A stretch of DNA of 64,000 nucleotides from DASXUX01 sp036504595. GTDB lineage: Bacteria; Planctomycetota; SZUA-567; H5-PLA8. Location of the stretch: the NCBI GenBank assembly GCA_036504595.1, contig DASXUX010000040.1, forward strand, positions 1 to 64,000. Direction: 5' to 3'. Positions 39,469 through 48,407 of this stretch are shown in pieces. The position numbers and the translations under genes are program-made. The stretch's first letter is position 1. The number at the start of each line of letters is the position of its first letter. A model generated the notes under the pieces. The model searched no databases. It was not told the DNA's origin and was given only the letters and a program-made list of their open reading frames with translations.

Positions 39469-42026
39469 TGTATGCCAAAAGTCCTGGGCTCTTCCGTGTA
39501 GAACGCTCTGGGGACCAAGGTTCGGGTACCGATTTCATGCTGCAGGCGCTTGTTGTCTCCCACGCCCAGCAGATTCATGCCGTACAGGCTGGCCGAAAAA
39601 TTCTTTTTGAAGTCGTAGGTGAGTGACATGTTGGTCCTCAAGTTGAGCCCGAAGACATTCCGGTCTTCCAGGTCGCGGATGGCGCGGCGGAGCAGCGGGG
39701 TGTCGTCGGCGGTGCCGCGTACGGCTTTCTCGATCATGGGGATCTCGTCCTCGGCGCCCGGGAAACCCCAAAAAACGCGGGAGTCGAGGTGCAGCGTGAA
39801 GTCCCCCAGGAAGCGGTAATTTAGAAACAGCTTGGTGGCGTGATTCGACCAACTGTTGATATCGCGACCCGTGCCGGTCAGTCGCGGCTGTCCCGTTACC
39901 GGGTCGGGGAGCTCCGCGTAGTCCGCATAGCTGATGCTGCTGGACGAGACGCCCGGAGCGAGATGGAAATCCAGCAGCTTCACGTAGGAGTGGTTCAGGC
40001 CGAAGTCGAAGGGCTTGGCGGAGTATCGCGCTTCGAACTCCAGCCCCATGTGTTTGTCCACGCCCTGCGGGATCGTGCCGCCGAAGGACGTCGCGCCCCC
40101 CGGTCCCAGTGAGACCGATGAGACCACAAAACCCACGGCGTTCAGTTCGTTGTAGTACGCCGACGACGAGAGGTGTAGCCGCTTCAGCGGCTGGTAGTCG
40201 TAGTTCAGTTCGACCGCGGTCAGATCTTCGGTCTTGGCTGTTTCCCCCATTTGGTGTGAGAGCAGGAGTTGTTCGGCGGTGGTCATGCGCACGGATTGCT
40301 GCCAGCTCGCCTTCAGGAAGTTCTTGTCGTTGATCTCCGAAAGGATGGCAACGCGCGGCGAGAACAGGTATTGCGTATCGCGATGCTTGTCCACGCGGCC
40401 GGAGAGAAGCACGTTGAATTGGGGCAGAAACTCCAGACTCAGCTCGCCTAGCAGCGAAAACGTGTGCGTGCTCCAGCCGTCGCCCACAAAAAAGGCGTTG
40501 GCGGGTTTGGTGCCGCCGAGATCCTGGGGCAGCCCGCTGAAGTCGAACGCCGCGGAGGAAGGGCGCGAGACGTAGTTGAAATTGTCGCCCATACGCAGGC
40601 GGTCGGAACCCTCGCCAAACTTCGGACCGAAATGATCCAGGGCCCATTCGGCGCCCAGAGAGGCGTGGATCTTCGAATGCGGCTTCAGATGCGCCATGAC
40701 CCTGGCCAACAGTTCGTCTTCTCCAAAATTGGATTGCATATTCCAGACGCTGTTGCGATCGCCGACGCGCTGTTGGATCTCGGACGGCGCGTCGGAGGGA
40801 AAAGTATTCTGCGTCCGGCGCCGCCGTTCGAAATCCTGGTAGCTCCAGCTTAGCGCGGTATCCAGGTTGAACGTGTCGCTGAACTCATGGGTGTTCTCCA
40901 ACTGCAGCGTGAGCTGGCGGTTCTGGATTTCGCTGGAGACTTCGGGCTTTCCGAACAACGGATCGCCATCAGCATCGAGACCTTTTTGGAAGCGCGTCAG
41001 GGCGAGCCGCTGATCCATGTTGCCGCCGCTGGTGGTGAAGCGGGACCAGAAGCGCCATTCCTGGAAGAACTTCAAATCCACATGGGCCTTGTACTGCGGC
41101 TGGTCCTCGAAATCGCTGTAGAACGGATGAGGGGGGAATGATTTCGGCGACCCGGCTCTGAAATCGTCGGTGCCGATGAATCCGAACCCGTCCGCGAGGC
41201 TGCCTTCCATATTGAAAGTCCGGGGATGTTGCTGGCCTGCCGTGGCGGTCGTGCTGAAGTGCAAGAAGAGTTCGATATCCTTCTTCTTGAATCCATAGCT
41301 GATCGCGCCCAACTTTGAGTCGTACGGAAACATGTATTGAAGCGTCAGCTCGGGCCGCTGCACCTGTTCGGCCGTCTTGGTGATGAGATTGATGACGCCG
41401 GAGATGGCGCCGGGGCCGTAGGTGACCGAACCAGGTCCGCGGATGACCTCGATGCGCTCGATATCGTTGAGATCCCAGTTGGTCAGTTCGGTATACGCGC
41501 CGCCATGCGCTTTATCGTTCATCTGCCGCCCGTTGACGAGCACTAGAAACTTCAGATTCCGATCGGAGATGATGCCGCGAATGCCCAACTGGCGGCCTTC
41601 GGAATGTGGAAAGACCATCGCGCCGGGCACGTAGACTTCGATGAGGTCGAGCACGTTCCGGTGCGGGGTCAGACGGATATCTTCCGCCGTAATGATGGTG
41701 GCCGAAACGGGGGCCTTTCGCTGCGTCGTTGGCGCCAAGGTGCCCAACGTGCGAACAGGGATATTCAGCACCTGTTCGAGACTGAGATCGAAAAGCTCGT
41801 TTAACCTGCGCGCCCCAGGGGTCGTGGCCTTGGGGGGCGCCGGCGGCTTTTGCTCGTCCGGTTTCTTCTCGCCATCCTTCGGCGGCTGCGCCGGCTTTGG
41901 CTCGCTGATGGCCGGCTTGTCCGGCGCGGATTCCTCGGCGAGACCGGCCGTCGTGGCCAAGGCCAGGCATAACAACGCTGTCCAGTGCCGTGAGCGCCGA
42001 ACAGAATATCGGCGGCAATGGCCCAT
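39450..42026 (-). CDS. TonB-dependent outer-membrane receptor
   Basis: 858 residues; GGGAGACGC precedes the ATG. A signal peptide and a Pro/Lys-rich linker (DKPAISEPKPAQPPKDG) lead to LFDLSLEQVLNIPV, the motif seen before the plug in receptors linked to YfiR-type systems. The plug (about 105-235) has APVSATIITAEDIRLTPHRNVLDLI and IEVIRGPGSVTYGPGAISGVINLITK (cited in parts), and a 22-strand-type barrel follows, ending in CKLRF. The cargo is unknown; the gene is the first of a four-gene minus-strand run TonB receptor, YfiR, CHASE8 kinase, receiver kinase, which suggests substrate-sensing rather than simple iron uptake. It overlaps the yfiR-like gene, so the two are co-translated. Confidence 0.9.
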   Translation of the reverse strand: MGHCRRYSVRRSRHWTALLCLALATTAGLAEESAPDKPAISEPKPAQPPKDGEKKPDEQKPPAPPKATTPGARRLNELFDLSLEQVLNIPVRTLGTLAPTTQRKAPVSATIITAEDIRLTPHRNVLDLIEVYVPGAMVFPHSEGRQLGIRGIISDRNLKFLVLVNGRQMNDKAHGGAYTELTNWDLNDIERIEVIRGPGSVTYGPGAISGVINLITKTAEQVQRPELTLQYMFPYDSKLGAISYGFKKKDIELFLHFSTTATAGQQHPRTFNMEGSLADGFGFIGTDDFRAGSPKSFPPHPFYSDFEDQPQYKAHVDLKFFQEWRFWSRFTTSGGNMDQRLALTRFQKGLDADGDPLFGKPEVSSEIQNRQLTLQLENTHEFSDTFNLDTALSWSYQDFERRRRTQNTFPSDAPSEIQQRVGDRNSVWNMQSNFGEDELLARVMAHLKPHSKIHASLGAEWALDHFGPKFGEGSDRLRMGDNFNYVSRPSSAAFDFSGLPQDLGGTKPANAFFVGDGWSTHTFSLLGELSLEFLPQFNVLLSGRVDKHRDTQYLFSPRVAILSEINDKNFLKASWQQSVRMTTAEQLLLSHQMGETAKTEDLTAVELNYDYQPLKRLHLSSSAYYNELNAVGFVVSSVSLGPGGATSFGGTIPQGVDKHMGLEFEARYSAKPFDFGLNHSYVKLLDFHLAPGVSSSSISYADYAELPDPVTGQPRLTGTGRDINSWSNHATKLFLNYRFLGDFTLHLDSRVFWGFPGAEDEIPMIEKAVRGTADDTPLLRRAIRDLEDRNVFGLNLRTNMSLTYDFKKNFSASLYGMNLLGVGDNKRLQHEIGTRTLVPRAFYTEEPRTFGIQCKLRF

Positions 42027-42154
42027 GCGTCTCCCGTGACTGCGTTCTTGTGAACCTGTTGGCTTATGGAGAAATTAGAGCACAGAAAAGGGCTTTTGCA
42101 ACGATCTGTTTTTTGAACCGCGAAGATGAGAAGACGCGAAGAACGAGCTTCGGC

Positions 42155-42502
42155 CTAGCTGACAAGCGCGCTGCGCGAGCTGGGTGGCTGGCAGGCCAGC
42201 AGGCAGCGGTCGATGACCGCGGCTTTGGAGGCGCGGCCGGTGATGCGGAGGACGCGGCAGTACCGGCGCACCAGACGGGCTTGGACGGGGCGCTCAGCCT
42301 TCGTAGCAAGTTCCAGCGTGCGGGCGTAGACGGCGTCGGCGCGCGGGATCTCGCCGCTCAGGCAGAGCGTATCGCCAAGGAAGGCCATGTGTTCGAGGAC
42401 ATCGGGATGAAAGGAGCCGAGTTTCGCGACCTTTTCGACAAGCTGAGCCTTCAGTGACTCGACTGAACCCGGTTCATAAGTCGTTTCGCCGCGTCTTGCC
42501 AT
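42155..42502 (-). CDS. Small TPR-like helical protein
   Basis: About 115 residues from ATG 42502; a longer frame to 42667 runs through repeat DNA and a terminator and is unlikely. The sequence GSFHPDVLEHMAFLGDTLCLSGEIPRADAVYARTLELATKA (cited as one helix pair; about residues 30-65) has the spacing of a tetratricopeptide repeat. No further function can be given. It sits upstream of the TonB receptor on the same strand, 128 bases away. Confidence 0.55.
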   Translation of the reverse strand: MARRGETTYEPGSVESLKAQLVEKVAKLGSFHPDVLEHMAFLGDTLCLSGEIPRADAVYARTLELATKAERPVQARLVRRYCRVLRITGRASKAAVIDRCLLACQPPSSRSALVS

Positions 42503-42576
42503 AGCACCGTCCTCTACACGATATAATTCGGCGGCGCGGCGGAGTATTCCCGAAAATCGGAAGGCGTGCGCGCGAA

Positions 42577-42627
42577 GGAGCGCCGGGCGCCTCGCCCGGG
42601 TCGGCGGGCGAGGGCGCCCGTCGCTCC
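42577..42627. repeat. GC-rich inverted repeat (GGAGCG-CGGGCG family)
   Basis: GGAGCGCCGGGCGCC at the left and GGCGCCCGTCGCTCC at the right form a near-perfect inverted repeat of about 22 bp per arm. It resembles the element at 21808-21861. Confidence 0.7.
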
Positions 42628-42637
42628 TGCGAAAAGA

Positions 42638-42663
42638 AAACGCCCGCAATTCTGCGGGCGTTT
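42638..42663 (-). terminator. Rho-independent terminator of the DHOD-like gene
   Basis: AAACGCCCGCA (42638-42648) and TGCGGGCGTTT (42653-42663) form an 11-bp stem with a 4-base loop. On the minus strand TTTTCTTTTC follows, 30 bases after the stop of the gene ending at 42692. Confidence 0.9.
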
Positions 42664-42691
42664 CCAAACTCTGAACCCCGAACCCTGCCGT

Positions 42692-43684
42692 TCAACCTCT
42701 CCAGCTCTGCAAGACGCGGGCGTAGTTGCCGCGTTCGTAGCCGCTGGGGTCGGGGCAGTGCTTCAGGCTGAGGCTGCCGCGCATTTCCTTGATCGAGTTG
42801 TACTGGTGCTCTTCCATCCACTCGACCATGCCCTTGCGGATCTCCTTGAGGTGCGTCGGGCCGTTCTGCAGCAGAGCGGAAAGAACCTGCACGGCGTCGG
42901 CGCCGGCCATGATCGACTTGACGGCATCCAGGCCCGTGTGCACGCCGCCGGTGACAGCGAGGTTGGCCTTGATGCGGCCGAAAAGAATGCCCAGCCAGCG
43001 CAGGCGGAGGGGCAATTCGGCGGAAGTGGAAAGCTGGAGTTTGGCAACAACGTTGAGCAGTTCGGCGTCGATTTCGGGCTGATAAACGCGGTTGAAGAGC
43101 ACGAGGCCCTGCGCGCCGAGGCTATCGATCGAGCAGGCCAGGTTCATCAGCGAGGAATAGAACGGCGAGAGTTTGACGGCAATCGGAATCGTCACGGACT
43201 TCTTTACGAGCTTGATGCACTCCAGGACGCGACCCTCGACGTCGCCGGACGTTTCAGCCGGATCGGTCGGCAGGTAGTAGACGTTCAGTTCAAGGCCGTC
43301 GGCGCCGGCTTCCTGAATCTCTTCGGAGTACTTCAGCCAGCCGGAGGGCGTGATGCCGTTCAGGGAGGCGATAACTGGAATCGAGATCGCTTTCTTAATT
43401 TTGCGAATCTGTTCCAGGTAGGGTTCCGGTCCAAGGCGAAATTCGTGCGCCAGCGGGAAGTACGAACGCGCTTCGGCCGAAGTGTCCGTGGCGGCCTCGA
43501 TGTCCGCGATCGTGCCGAGAGCCTCTTTGGTGAGCTGTTCTTCGAACAGGGAGTGCATCACGATGGCCGCCGCGCCGGAGTCTTCCAAGCGCTTGACGGT
43601 GTCGATGTCGTCCACCAGCGGACCGGAGGCGACAATGAGCGGGTTGGCAAGTTTGAAGCCGAGATAGGTCGTAGATAGATCCAT
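42692..43684 (-). CDS. Dihydroorotate dehydrogenase-like flavoprotein next to pyruvate:ferredoxin oxidoreductase
   Basis: 330 residues from ATG 43684, which has AAGGAGAC 3 bases upstream; the longer frame to 43753 reads through heptamer repeats. It begins with MDLSTTYLGFKLANPLIVASGPL, the class 1 DHOD opening, with SIPVIASLNGITPSGW, DGLELNVYYLP, PIAVKLSPFYSSL and LAVTGGVHTGLDAVKSIMAGADAVQVLSAL (cited in parts) as FMN-binding strands. The catalytic Cys/Ser loop of true DHODs is replaced by NVYYLPTDPAE, so pyrimidine synthesis is doubtful. This subfamily often neighbours pyruvate:ferredoxin oxidoreductase, as here, and may be a ferredoxin-linked oxidoreductase (inference). Confidence 0.85.
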   Translation of the reverse strand: MDLSTTYLGFKLANPLIVASGPLVDDIDTVKRLEDSGAAAIVMHSLFEEQLTKEALGTIADIEAATDTSAEARSYFPLAHEFRLGPEPYLEQIRKIKKAISIPVIASLNGITPSGWLKYSEEIQEAGADGLELNVYYLPTDPAETSGDVEGRVLECIKLVKKSVTIPIAVKLSPFYSSLMNLACSIDSLGAQGLVLFNRVYQPEIDAELLNVVAKLQLSTSAELPLRLRWLGILFGRIKANLAVTGGVHTGLDAVKSIMAGADAVQVLSALLQNGPTHLKEIRKGMVEWMEEHQYNSIKEMRGSLSLKHCPDPSGYERGNYARVLQSWRG

Positions 43685-43695
43685 TGTGTCTCCTT

Positions 43696-43786
43696 GGTCG
43701 TCTGGTGTCTGGTGGCCTGGTCGTCTGGTGCCTTGTGTCTGGTGTCCGGTCATCGCTCTAGACCAGACACCAGGCCACCGGACACC
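43696..43786. repeat. Heptad arrays in inverted orientation between DHOD-like and PFOR genes
   Basis: TGGTGTC/TCTGGTG-type 7-bp units run from 43696 to 43751; an inverted block CCAGACACC...GGACACC occupies 43761-43786 and can pair with them. Earlier CCAGACA units at 21982-22002 have the same sequence. Confidence 0.75.
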
Positions 43787-43796
43787 TGCAGTTGCC

Positions 43797-46700
43797 TTAC
43801 TTCGCCGGTTCCGCCTTTATGACCGGCGGTTCTGCTGCTTGTGCCGCGCCAACATGAGAGGCAGCCATTTGCTGGTAAAGGGCGAAGCGGCTATCGGTGT
43901 GGGCCTGAGCGGACGCCAGGAGCGTCTTGTACCGCTCCGGATCCATTTGCTCGACCATACGGAAGCGCGCTTCGTTCTGCATGTACTGTGCGATCTTGAC
44001 CTTCCCGGGCTGCGAATCGAGCTGCAGCGGGTTTTCGCCGGCCAGCGTGCGGCGCGGATCGTAGCGGTACAGCGGCCAGGAGGCGGATTCGACGGCCAGT
44101 TTCTGCTGGTCGAGGCCGCGGGCCAGGTCGTAGCCGTGCGCGATGCAGTGGCTGTAGGCGATCATCAGCGACGGGCCTTCGTAAGAATCGGCTTCGACGA
44201 ACGCCCTGACCGTCTGCGCGTCGCGGGCGCCGAAGGCGACCTTCGACACATACACGCTGCCGTAGGCCATGGCGATCATGCCCAAATCCTTCTTCGGAAT
44301 CGCCTTGCCGGCGGCCGCAAACTTCGCTGCGGCGCCGATCGGCGTGGACTTGGAGGCTTGACCGCCGGTGTTGGAGTACACTTCGGTGTCGAGAACCAGC
44401 ACGTTGATGTCGGCGCCGGAGGCAAGCACGTGGTCCAGTCCGCCGTAGCCGATGTCGTAGGCCCAGCCGTCACCGCCGATGATCCAGACGGTCTTGCGGA
44501 CGAGGTAATCGGCCAGCAGAGACAGCCAGCGTGCGTCGGGCGTGTTGATCGTGGCCAGCTTGTCTTTGAGGGCTGCGACGCGGACGCGCTGAGCGGCGAT
44601 GCCGGCTTCATCGGACTGCTTGGCTTCGAGCAGCTCTTTGACCAGCACATCGCCGATCGCCGAGGCGTTCTTCGTGAGCCGTTCGCGGGCCTGTTCGTTG
44701 TGCTTGTCAAGTGCGAGGCGCATGCCCAAGCCGAACTCGGCGTTGTCTTCGAACAGGGAGTTATTCCACGCCGGACCGCGGCCTTCTTTGTTCTTGGTGT
44801 AGGGCGTCGTGGGCAAGTTGCCGCTGTAGATTGACGAGCAGCCCGTGGCATTGGCGGCGAGCATGCGATCGCCGAAGAGCTGGGTGAGCAGCTTGATGTA
44901 GGGCGTTTCGCCGCAGGCCGCGCAGGCGCCGGAGTACTCAAAGAGCGGTTCCAACAGTTGCGAGCCTTTGACGTCGGCCTTGACCTTGGTGCGATCGACT
45001 TCGGGGATATCGAGGAAGAAGTCGAAGTTTTCCCTCTCTTGAACCAGGACCGGAGCCTGCGGGGCCATGTTGATGGCCTTGCGGCTGGGGTTGGTCTTGT
45101 CCTTGGCGGGGCAGACCATCACGCAGATGCTGCAGCCGGTGCAATCTTCGGCCGCGACCTGGATGGTGAACTTGGAGCCCTTGAAATCGCTGGTCTTGTA
45201 GTCGGCCGACTTGAATGTTTTGGGTGCCTTCGCCAGCAGCTCGGCGCCGTAAACCTTGGGGCGGATGGCGGCGTGCGGGCAGACCATCGCGCACTTGTTG
45301 CACTGGATGCAGAGGCCCGGTTCCCAGATCGGAATATCGAGGGCGATGTTGCGCTTTTCCCACTTCGTTGTGCCGGTTTCCCAAGTGCCGTCCACCGGGA
45401 AGGCGCTGACGGGGAGCAGATCGCCCTGGTTGGTCATCATCATGGATGTGACCTTCTTGACGAAGTCGGGCGCCTTGTCCGAAACCGCTGGCGGCAGGCC
45501 GCGAGTGGCAGTGATCTTCGTGGGCAGCGTAACGGGGAACAGGTGGGCCAGCGTGTGATCGACGGCGGCGAAGTTGCGTTTGACGATTTCCTCGCCCTTG
45601 CGGCCGTAGGTCTTTTTAATGGCCTTCTTGATCTGCTCGATAGCTTCTTCCTTCGGCAACACGCCGGAGATGGCGAAGAAGCAGGTCTGCATGATCGTGT
45701 TGATGCGTACGCCCATGCCCGTGTCTTTGGCGACCTTGTAGGCGTCGATTACGTAGAGCTTGCACTTCTTTTCGAGCAGCGCCTGCTGGACTTCGCGCGG
45801 GAAGCTTTCCCAGACCTGATCGGGAGCGTAGTGCGTGTTGAGCAGGAACACTGCGCCAGGAGCCGCGTAACTGAGAACGTCGTACTTTTCGAGGAAGATG
45901 GGCTGGTGGCAACCGACAAAGTTGGCGCGCCGGACCAAGTAAGAGGAGCGGATCGGGCGTTTGCCAAAGCGCAGATGGGAGATCGTGATGGCGCCCGACT
46001 TCTTGGAGTCGTACACGAAGTATCCCTGCGCGTACTGTTCGGTTTCCTCGCCGATGATCTTAATGGAGTTCTTGTTCGCGCCGACGGTGCCGTCTGCGCC
46101 AAGGCCGAAGAAGACCGCGCGCACGCAGTCGTCGGGCTCAATGTCGAACTCGGGATCGAACGGCAGGGACGTGTGGGTCACATCATCAATAATGCCAACC
46201 GAGAACCGGCGCTTGGGCTGGGCTTTCTTCAGTTCATCGTACACGCCCTTGATCATCGCGGGGGTGAACTCTTTCGAGCCCAGGCCGTAGCGGCCGCCGA
46301 CGACGTTCGGGTGGAAGCTGACGGGGACGACACCGGTCGCTCGGGCTTCTTCCAGAGCATTGACGACATCGAGGAACAGCGGTTCGCCGGGGGCGCCGGG
46401 TTCTTTGGTCCGATCAAGGACCGCGATGCTCTTGACGCTCTGGGGCAGGGCTTTGACGCAGTCATCTATCGAGAACGGCCGGTAGAGGCGGACCTTGAGG
46501 AGGCCGACTTTCTCACCTTTGGCAATGAGGTATTCGACGGTCTCTTCAACGGCCTCAGCGCCGGAGCACATGATGACGATAACGCGTTCGGCCTGCGGAT
46601 GGCCGACGTAGTCGAAAAGGTGGTACTTGCGGCCGGTCAGCTTGGCGAACTGATCCATCGTCTGTTGGACGATGCCTGCGCAAGCGTCATAGTAGGAATT

Positions 46701-47396
46701 GGCGGCTTCGCGGGCCTGGAAGAACACGTCGGGGTTCTGGGCGGTGCCGCGGAGGACCGGGTGATCGGGCGTCAGCGCGCGCTGGCGGTGAGCGGCGATC
46801 AGGTCTTCTGGCAGCATACTCTGGATATCTTCGTTCGTCAGCTCCTCGATTTTGTCCACTTGGTGCGAGGTGCGGAAGCCATCGAAGAAGTGGAGGAACG
46901 GCACGCGAGCCTTCAATGTGGCGGCCTGGCCGATCATGGCCATGTCGTGAGCTTCTTGCGGGGAGTTCGAAGCCAGCAGGGCGAAGCCGGTCTGGCGGCA
47001 GGCCATCACGTCACCGTGGTCTCCAAAGATGGAGAGCGCGTGAGCGGCCAAGGCGCGTGCGGTCACATGCATGCAGTACGAGGTCAGCTCGCCCGCGATT
47101 TTGTACATGTTCGGGATCATCAACAGCAGGCCTTGGCTGGCCGTGAAGGTCGTCGTTAGCGCGCCAGCCTGCAGTGAGCCGTGCACGGCGCCGGCGGCGC
47201 CGCCTTCAGACTGCATTTCGACGACGCGCGGGATCGTGCCCCACACATTCTTCATCTTGCGTGCAGCCCATTCGTCCGACAGTTCGCCCATCGTTGAGGA
47301 TGGCGTAATCGGGTAGATAGCGATAACTTCGTTGCTGCGGAACGCAACGGAGGCAGCGGCTTCATTTCCATCGATGGTAATCTGGCGCCGAGGCAT
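43797..47396 (-). CDS. nifJ: Pyruvate:ferredoxin (flavodoxin) oxidoreductase
   Basis: 1199 residues from ATG 47396 with GGAGACCG just ahead; single-chain homodimeric type. It oxidises pyruvate with CoA to acetyl-CoA and CO2 and reduces ferredoxin. Domains in order: pyrimidine-binding/transketolase-like (IAIYPITPSSTMGELSDEW, FTASQGLLLMIPNMYKIAGE), the gamma domain (GLGADGTVGANKNSIKIIGE), two 4Fe-4S clusters (CIQCNKCAMVCPHAAIRP near 697; CTGCSICVMVCP near 750), the extra cluster cysteines (ACAACGETPY and ANATGCSSIYSG, plus a late Cys in YSHCIAHG), and ThDP-binding GGDGWAYDIGYGGLDHVL near 972. The conserved NTGGQxSKSTP is present as NTGGQASKSTP. Such an enzyme implies an anaerobic or microaerobic mode of growth. 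Confidence 0.96.
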   Translation of the reverse strand: MPRRQITIDGNEAAASVAFRSNEVIAIYPITPSSTMGELSDEWAARKMKNVWGTIPRVVEMQSEGGAAGAVHGSLQAGALTTTFTASQGLLLMIPNMYKIAGELTSYCMHVTARALAAHALSIFGDHGDVMACRQTGFALLASNSPQEAHDMAMIGQAATLKARVPFLHFFDGFRTSHQVDKIEELTNEDIQSMLPEDLIAAHRQRALTPDHPVLRGTAQNPDVFFQAREAANSYYDACAGIVQQTMDQFAKLTGRKYHLFDYVGHPQAERVIVIMCSGAEAVEETVEYLIAKGEKVGLLKVRLYRPFSIDDCVKALPQSVKSIAVLDRTKEPGAPGEPLFLDVVNALEEARATGVVPVSFHPNVVGGRYGLGSKEFTPAMIKGVYDELKKAQPKRRFSVGIIDDVTHTSLPFDPEFDIEPDDCVRAVFFGLGADGTVGANKNSIKIIGEETEQYAQGYFVYDSKKSGAITISHLRFGKRPIRSSYLVRRANFVGCHQPIFLEKYDVLSYAAPGAVFLLNTHYAPDQVWESFPREVQQALLEKKCKLYVIDAYKVAKDTGMGVRINTIMQTCFFAISGVLPKEEAIEQIKKAIKKTYGRKGEEIVKRNFAAVDHTLAHLFPVTLPTKITATRGLPPAVSDKAPDFVKKVTSMMMTNQGDLLPVSAFPVDGTWETGTTKWEKRNIALDIPIWEPGLCIQCNKCAMVCPHAAIRPKVYGAELLAKAPKTFKSADYKTSDFKGSKFTIQVAAEDCTGCSICVMVCPAKDKTNPSRKAINMAPQAPVLVQERENFDFFLDIPEVDRTKVKADVKGSQLLEPLFEYSGACAACGETPYIKLLTQLFGDRMLAANATGCSSIYSGNLPTTPYTKNKEGRGPAWNNSLFEDNAEFGLGMRLALDKHNEQARERLTKNASAIGDVLVKELLEAKQSDEAGIAAQRVRVAALKDKLATINTPDARWLSLLADYLVRKTVWIIGGDGWAYDIGYGGLDHVLASGADINVLVLDTEVYSNTGGQASKSTPIGAAAKFAAAGKAIPKKDLGMIAMAYGSVYVSKVAFGARDAQTVRAFVEADSYEGPSLMIAYSHCIAHGYDLARGLDQQKLAVESASWPLYRYDPRRTLAGENPLQLDSQPGKVKIAQYMQNEARFRMVEQMDPERYKTLLASAQAHTDSRFALYQQMAASHVGAAQAAEPPVIKAEPAK

Positions 47397-47758
47397 TTCG
47401 GTCTCCAATGCAAATTGGCCTGAAAAACGCCCGGGCAGCAGCAAACTGTCGCCGGGCACGCGATACTCACCCTAAGAAAGGCAGCATCCAAGCGCCCTCT
47501 TGTACACCACATGGAATGCCATTGCAACGGCAGGCGTGTACTTATTAGAAGTGCTTTAGCTGTAGTTATTTGCGTTGCTCTGTAGGCTGCCGCATGTAGA
47601 GTCTTAGTCGCAGGAACGAGAAACGCTTTGTCAAGATTGAGAATACTTATTCTCCGACAAACGTGCAAGTAACGGATCTTAAAGGACTTAACTTTGGACA
47701 TCAATTGGTCCGGGCACTGCTTTATCGGAGACGGATATTTGTTGTAGGGAGCAGAGCT
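47397..47758. other. Divergent intergenic region with a 16-bp operator-like palindrome
   Basis: No gene is supported in these 362 bp between PFOR and the CBS protein. GAGAATA-CT-TATTCTC (47639-47654) is a dyad with 7-bp arms. The shape recalls Fur/PerR-family or other redox regulator sites but does not match one consensus well. It may control the divergent PFOR and CBS/ADP-forming synthetase genes. No clear -10/-35 pair was found. Confidence 0.4.
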
Positions 47759-48277
47759 ATGCCGAAGAATGGCCGCGAGTTGCCGCGGCGTGCAGTGCCA
47801 TTGAAGATTCGAGCGCTCACGGCTGGCGAGCTCATGGTCCCTTGCGCGACGGCGGTTCCGCAGCACACACGGCTGCGCGAAGCCCTCGCGTTGTTGATCG
47901 CAAAGGGCGTCAGCGCCGCGCCAGTGGTTGACGATCAAGGCCATGCTCTTGGAGTGATCGCCTTGAAGGACTTGCTGGAACACCGGCGTTTGAGCGGCAT
48001 ACCGCGCATGTTGCGGGCGGAGTTCTACGAACGTACGAATCTGGTCTTGGCTCAGGAAGACATACCCGTTCTGCCGCCGGAGAACGGTGATCGCTCAGAG
48101 GTTGGGCAGATCATGTCGCAGGCGGTGTTTTCGGTCGCGCCGGACACGTCCGCAGGGCAGGTTGCCGAAACCATGCTGGCTCGCGGAGTGCACCGGTTGC
48201 TGGTCACCGACGATGCCGGGACGCTTGTCGGTGTGATCAGCGCGTTTGAGATTCTGAGGAGTCTGGAGCCGGGCTGA
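47759..48277 (+). CDS. Tandem CBS-domain protein
   Basis: 172 residues; ATG 47759 is preferred because AGGGAG lies about 9 bases before it. Two CBS motifs make one Bateman module: AGELMVPCATAVPQHTRLREALALL ... VVDDQGHALGVIALKDLLEHR and IMSQAVFSVAPDTSAGQVAETMLARGVHRLLVTDDAGTLVGVISAFEIL (cited in parts). Such modules bind AMP, ATP or related nucleotides. It stands alone, without an enzyme domain, 130 bases before the ADP-forming acyl-CoA synthetase-GNAT gene, so an energy-state sensor for that enzyme is plausible but not shown. Confidence 0.88.
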   Translation: MPKNGRELPRRAVPLKIRALTAGELMVPCATAVPQHTRLREALALLIAKGVSAAPVVDDQGHALGVIALKDLLEHRRLSGIPRMLRAEFYERTNLVLAQEDIPVLPPENGDRSEVGQIMSQAVFSVAPDTSAGQVAETMLARGVHRLLVTDDAGTLVGVISAFEILRSLEPG

Positions 48278-48283
48278 TAGCCT

Positions 48284-48338
48284 GTGGGGCAGGCTGTCCA
48301 GCCTGCCGAGGGGAAGCAGGCTGGATAGCCTGCTCCAC
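48284..48338. repeat. 23-bp hairpin of AGGCTG/CAGCCT type
   Basis: 48284-48306 (GTGGGGCAGGCT...) and 48316-48338 (...AGCCTGCTCCAC) are inverted repeats over 23 bases with two mismatches, and each arm contains its own small palindrome. The core AGCAGGCT/AGCCTGCT is the same as the last palindrome of the MITE (31219-31236). Confidence 0.75.
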
Positions 48339-48407
48339 GAAGCCGGTGGCTTTGCCATTGGCCAAATTTGCTGGCCGCGAAAGGCCGCGTAGAGGAGACA
48401 AAAGAGA

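Noticed and set aside
42503..42667. Extension of the small TPR-like gene to an ATG at 42667
   Set aside because: The extension would read through a terminator stem and a GC-rich inverted repeat and is highly Arg/Pro-rich.
43686..44834. A 382-codon plus-strand frame covering heptad repeats and the end of the PFOR gene
   Set aside because: Its first part translates the repeat array and the rest is antisense to PFOR.
44958..47159. A 733-codon open frame on the plus strand within the PFOR gene
   Set aside because: It is antisense to conserved Fe-S and ThDP motifs and reads as a composition shadow without domains.
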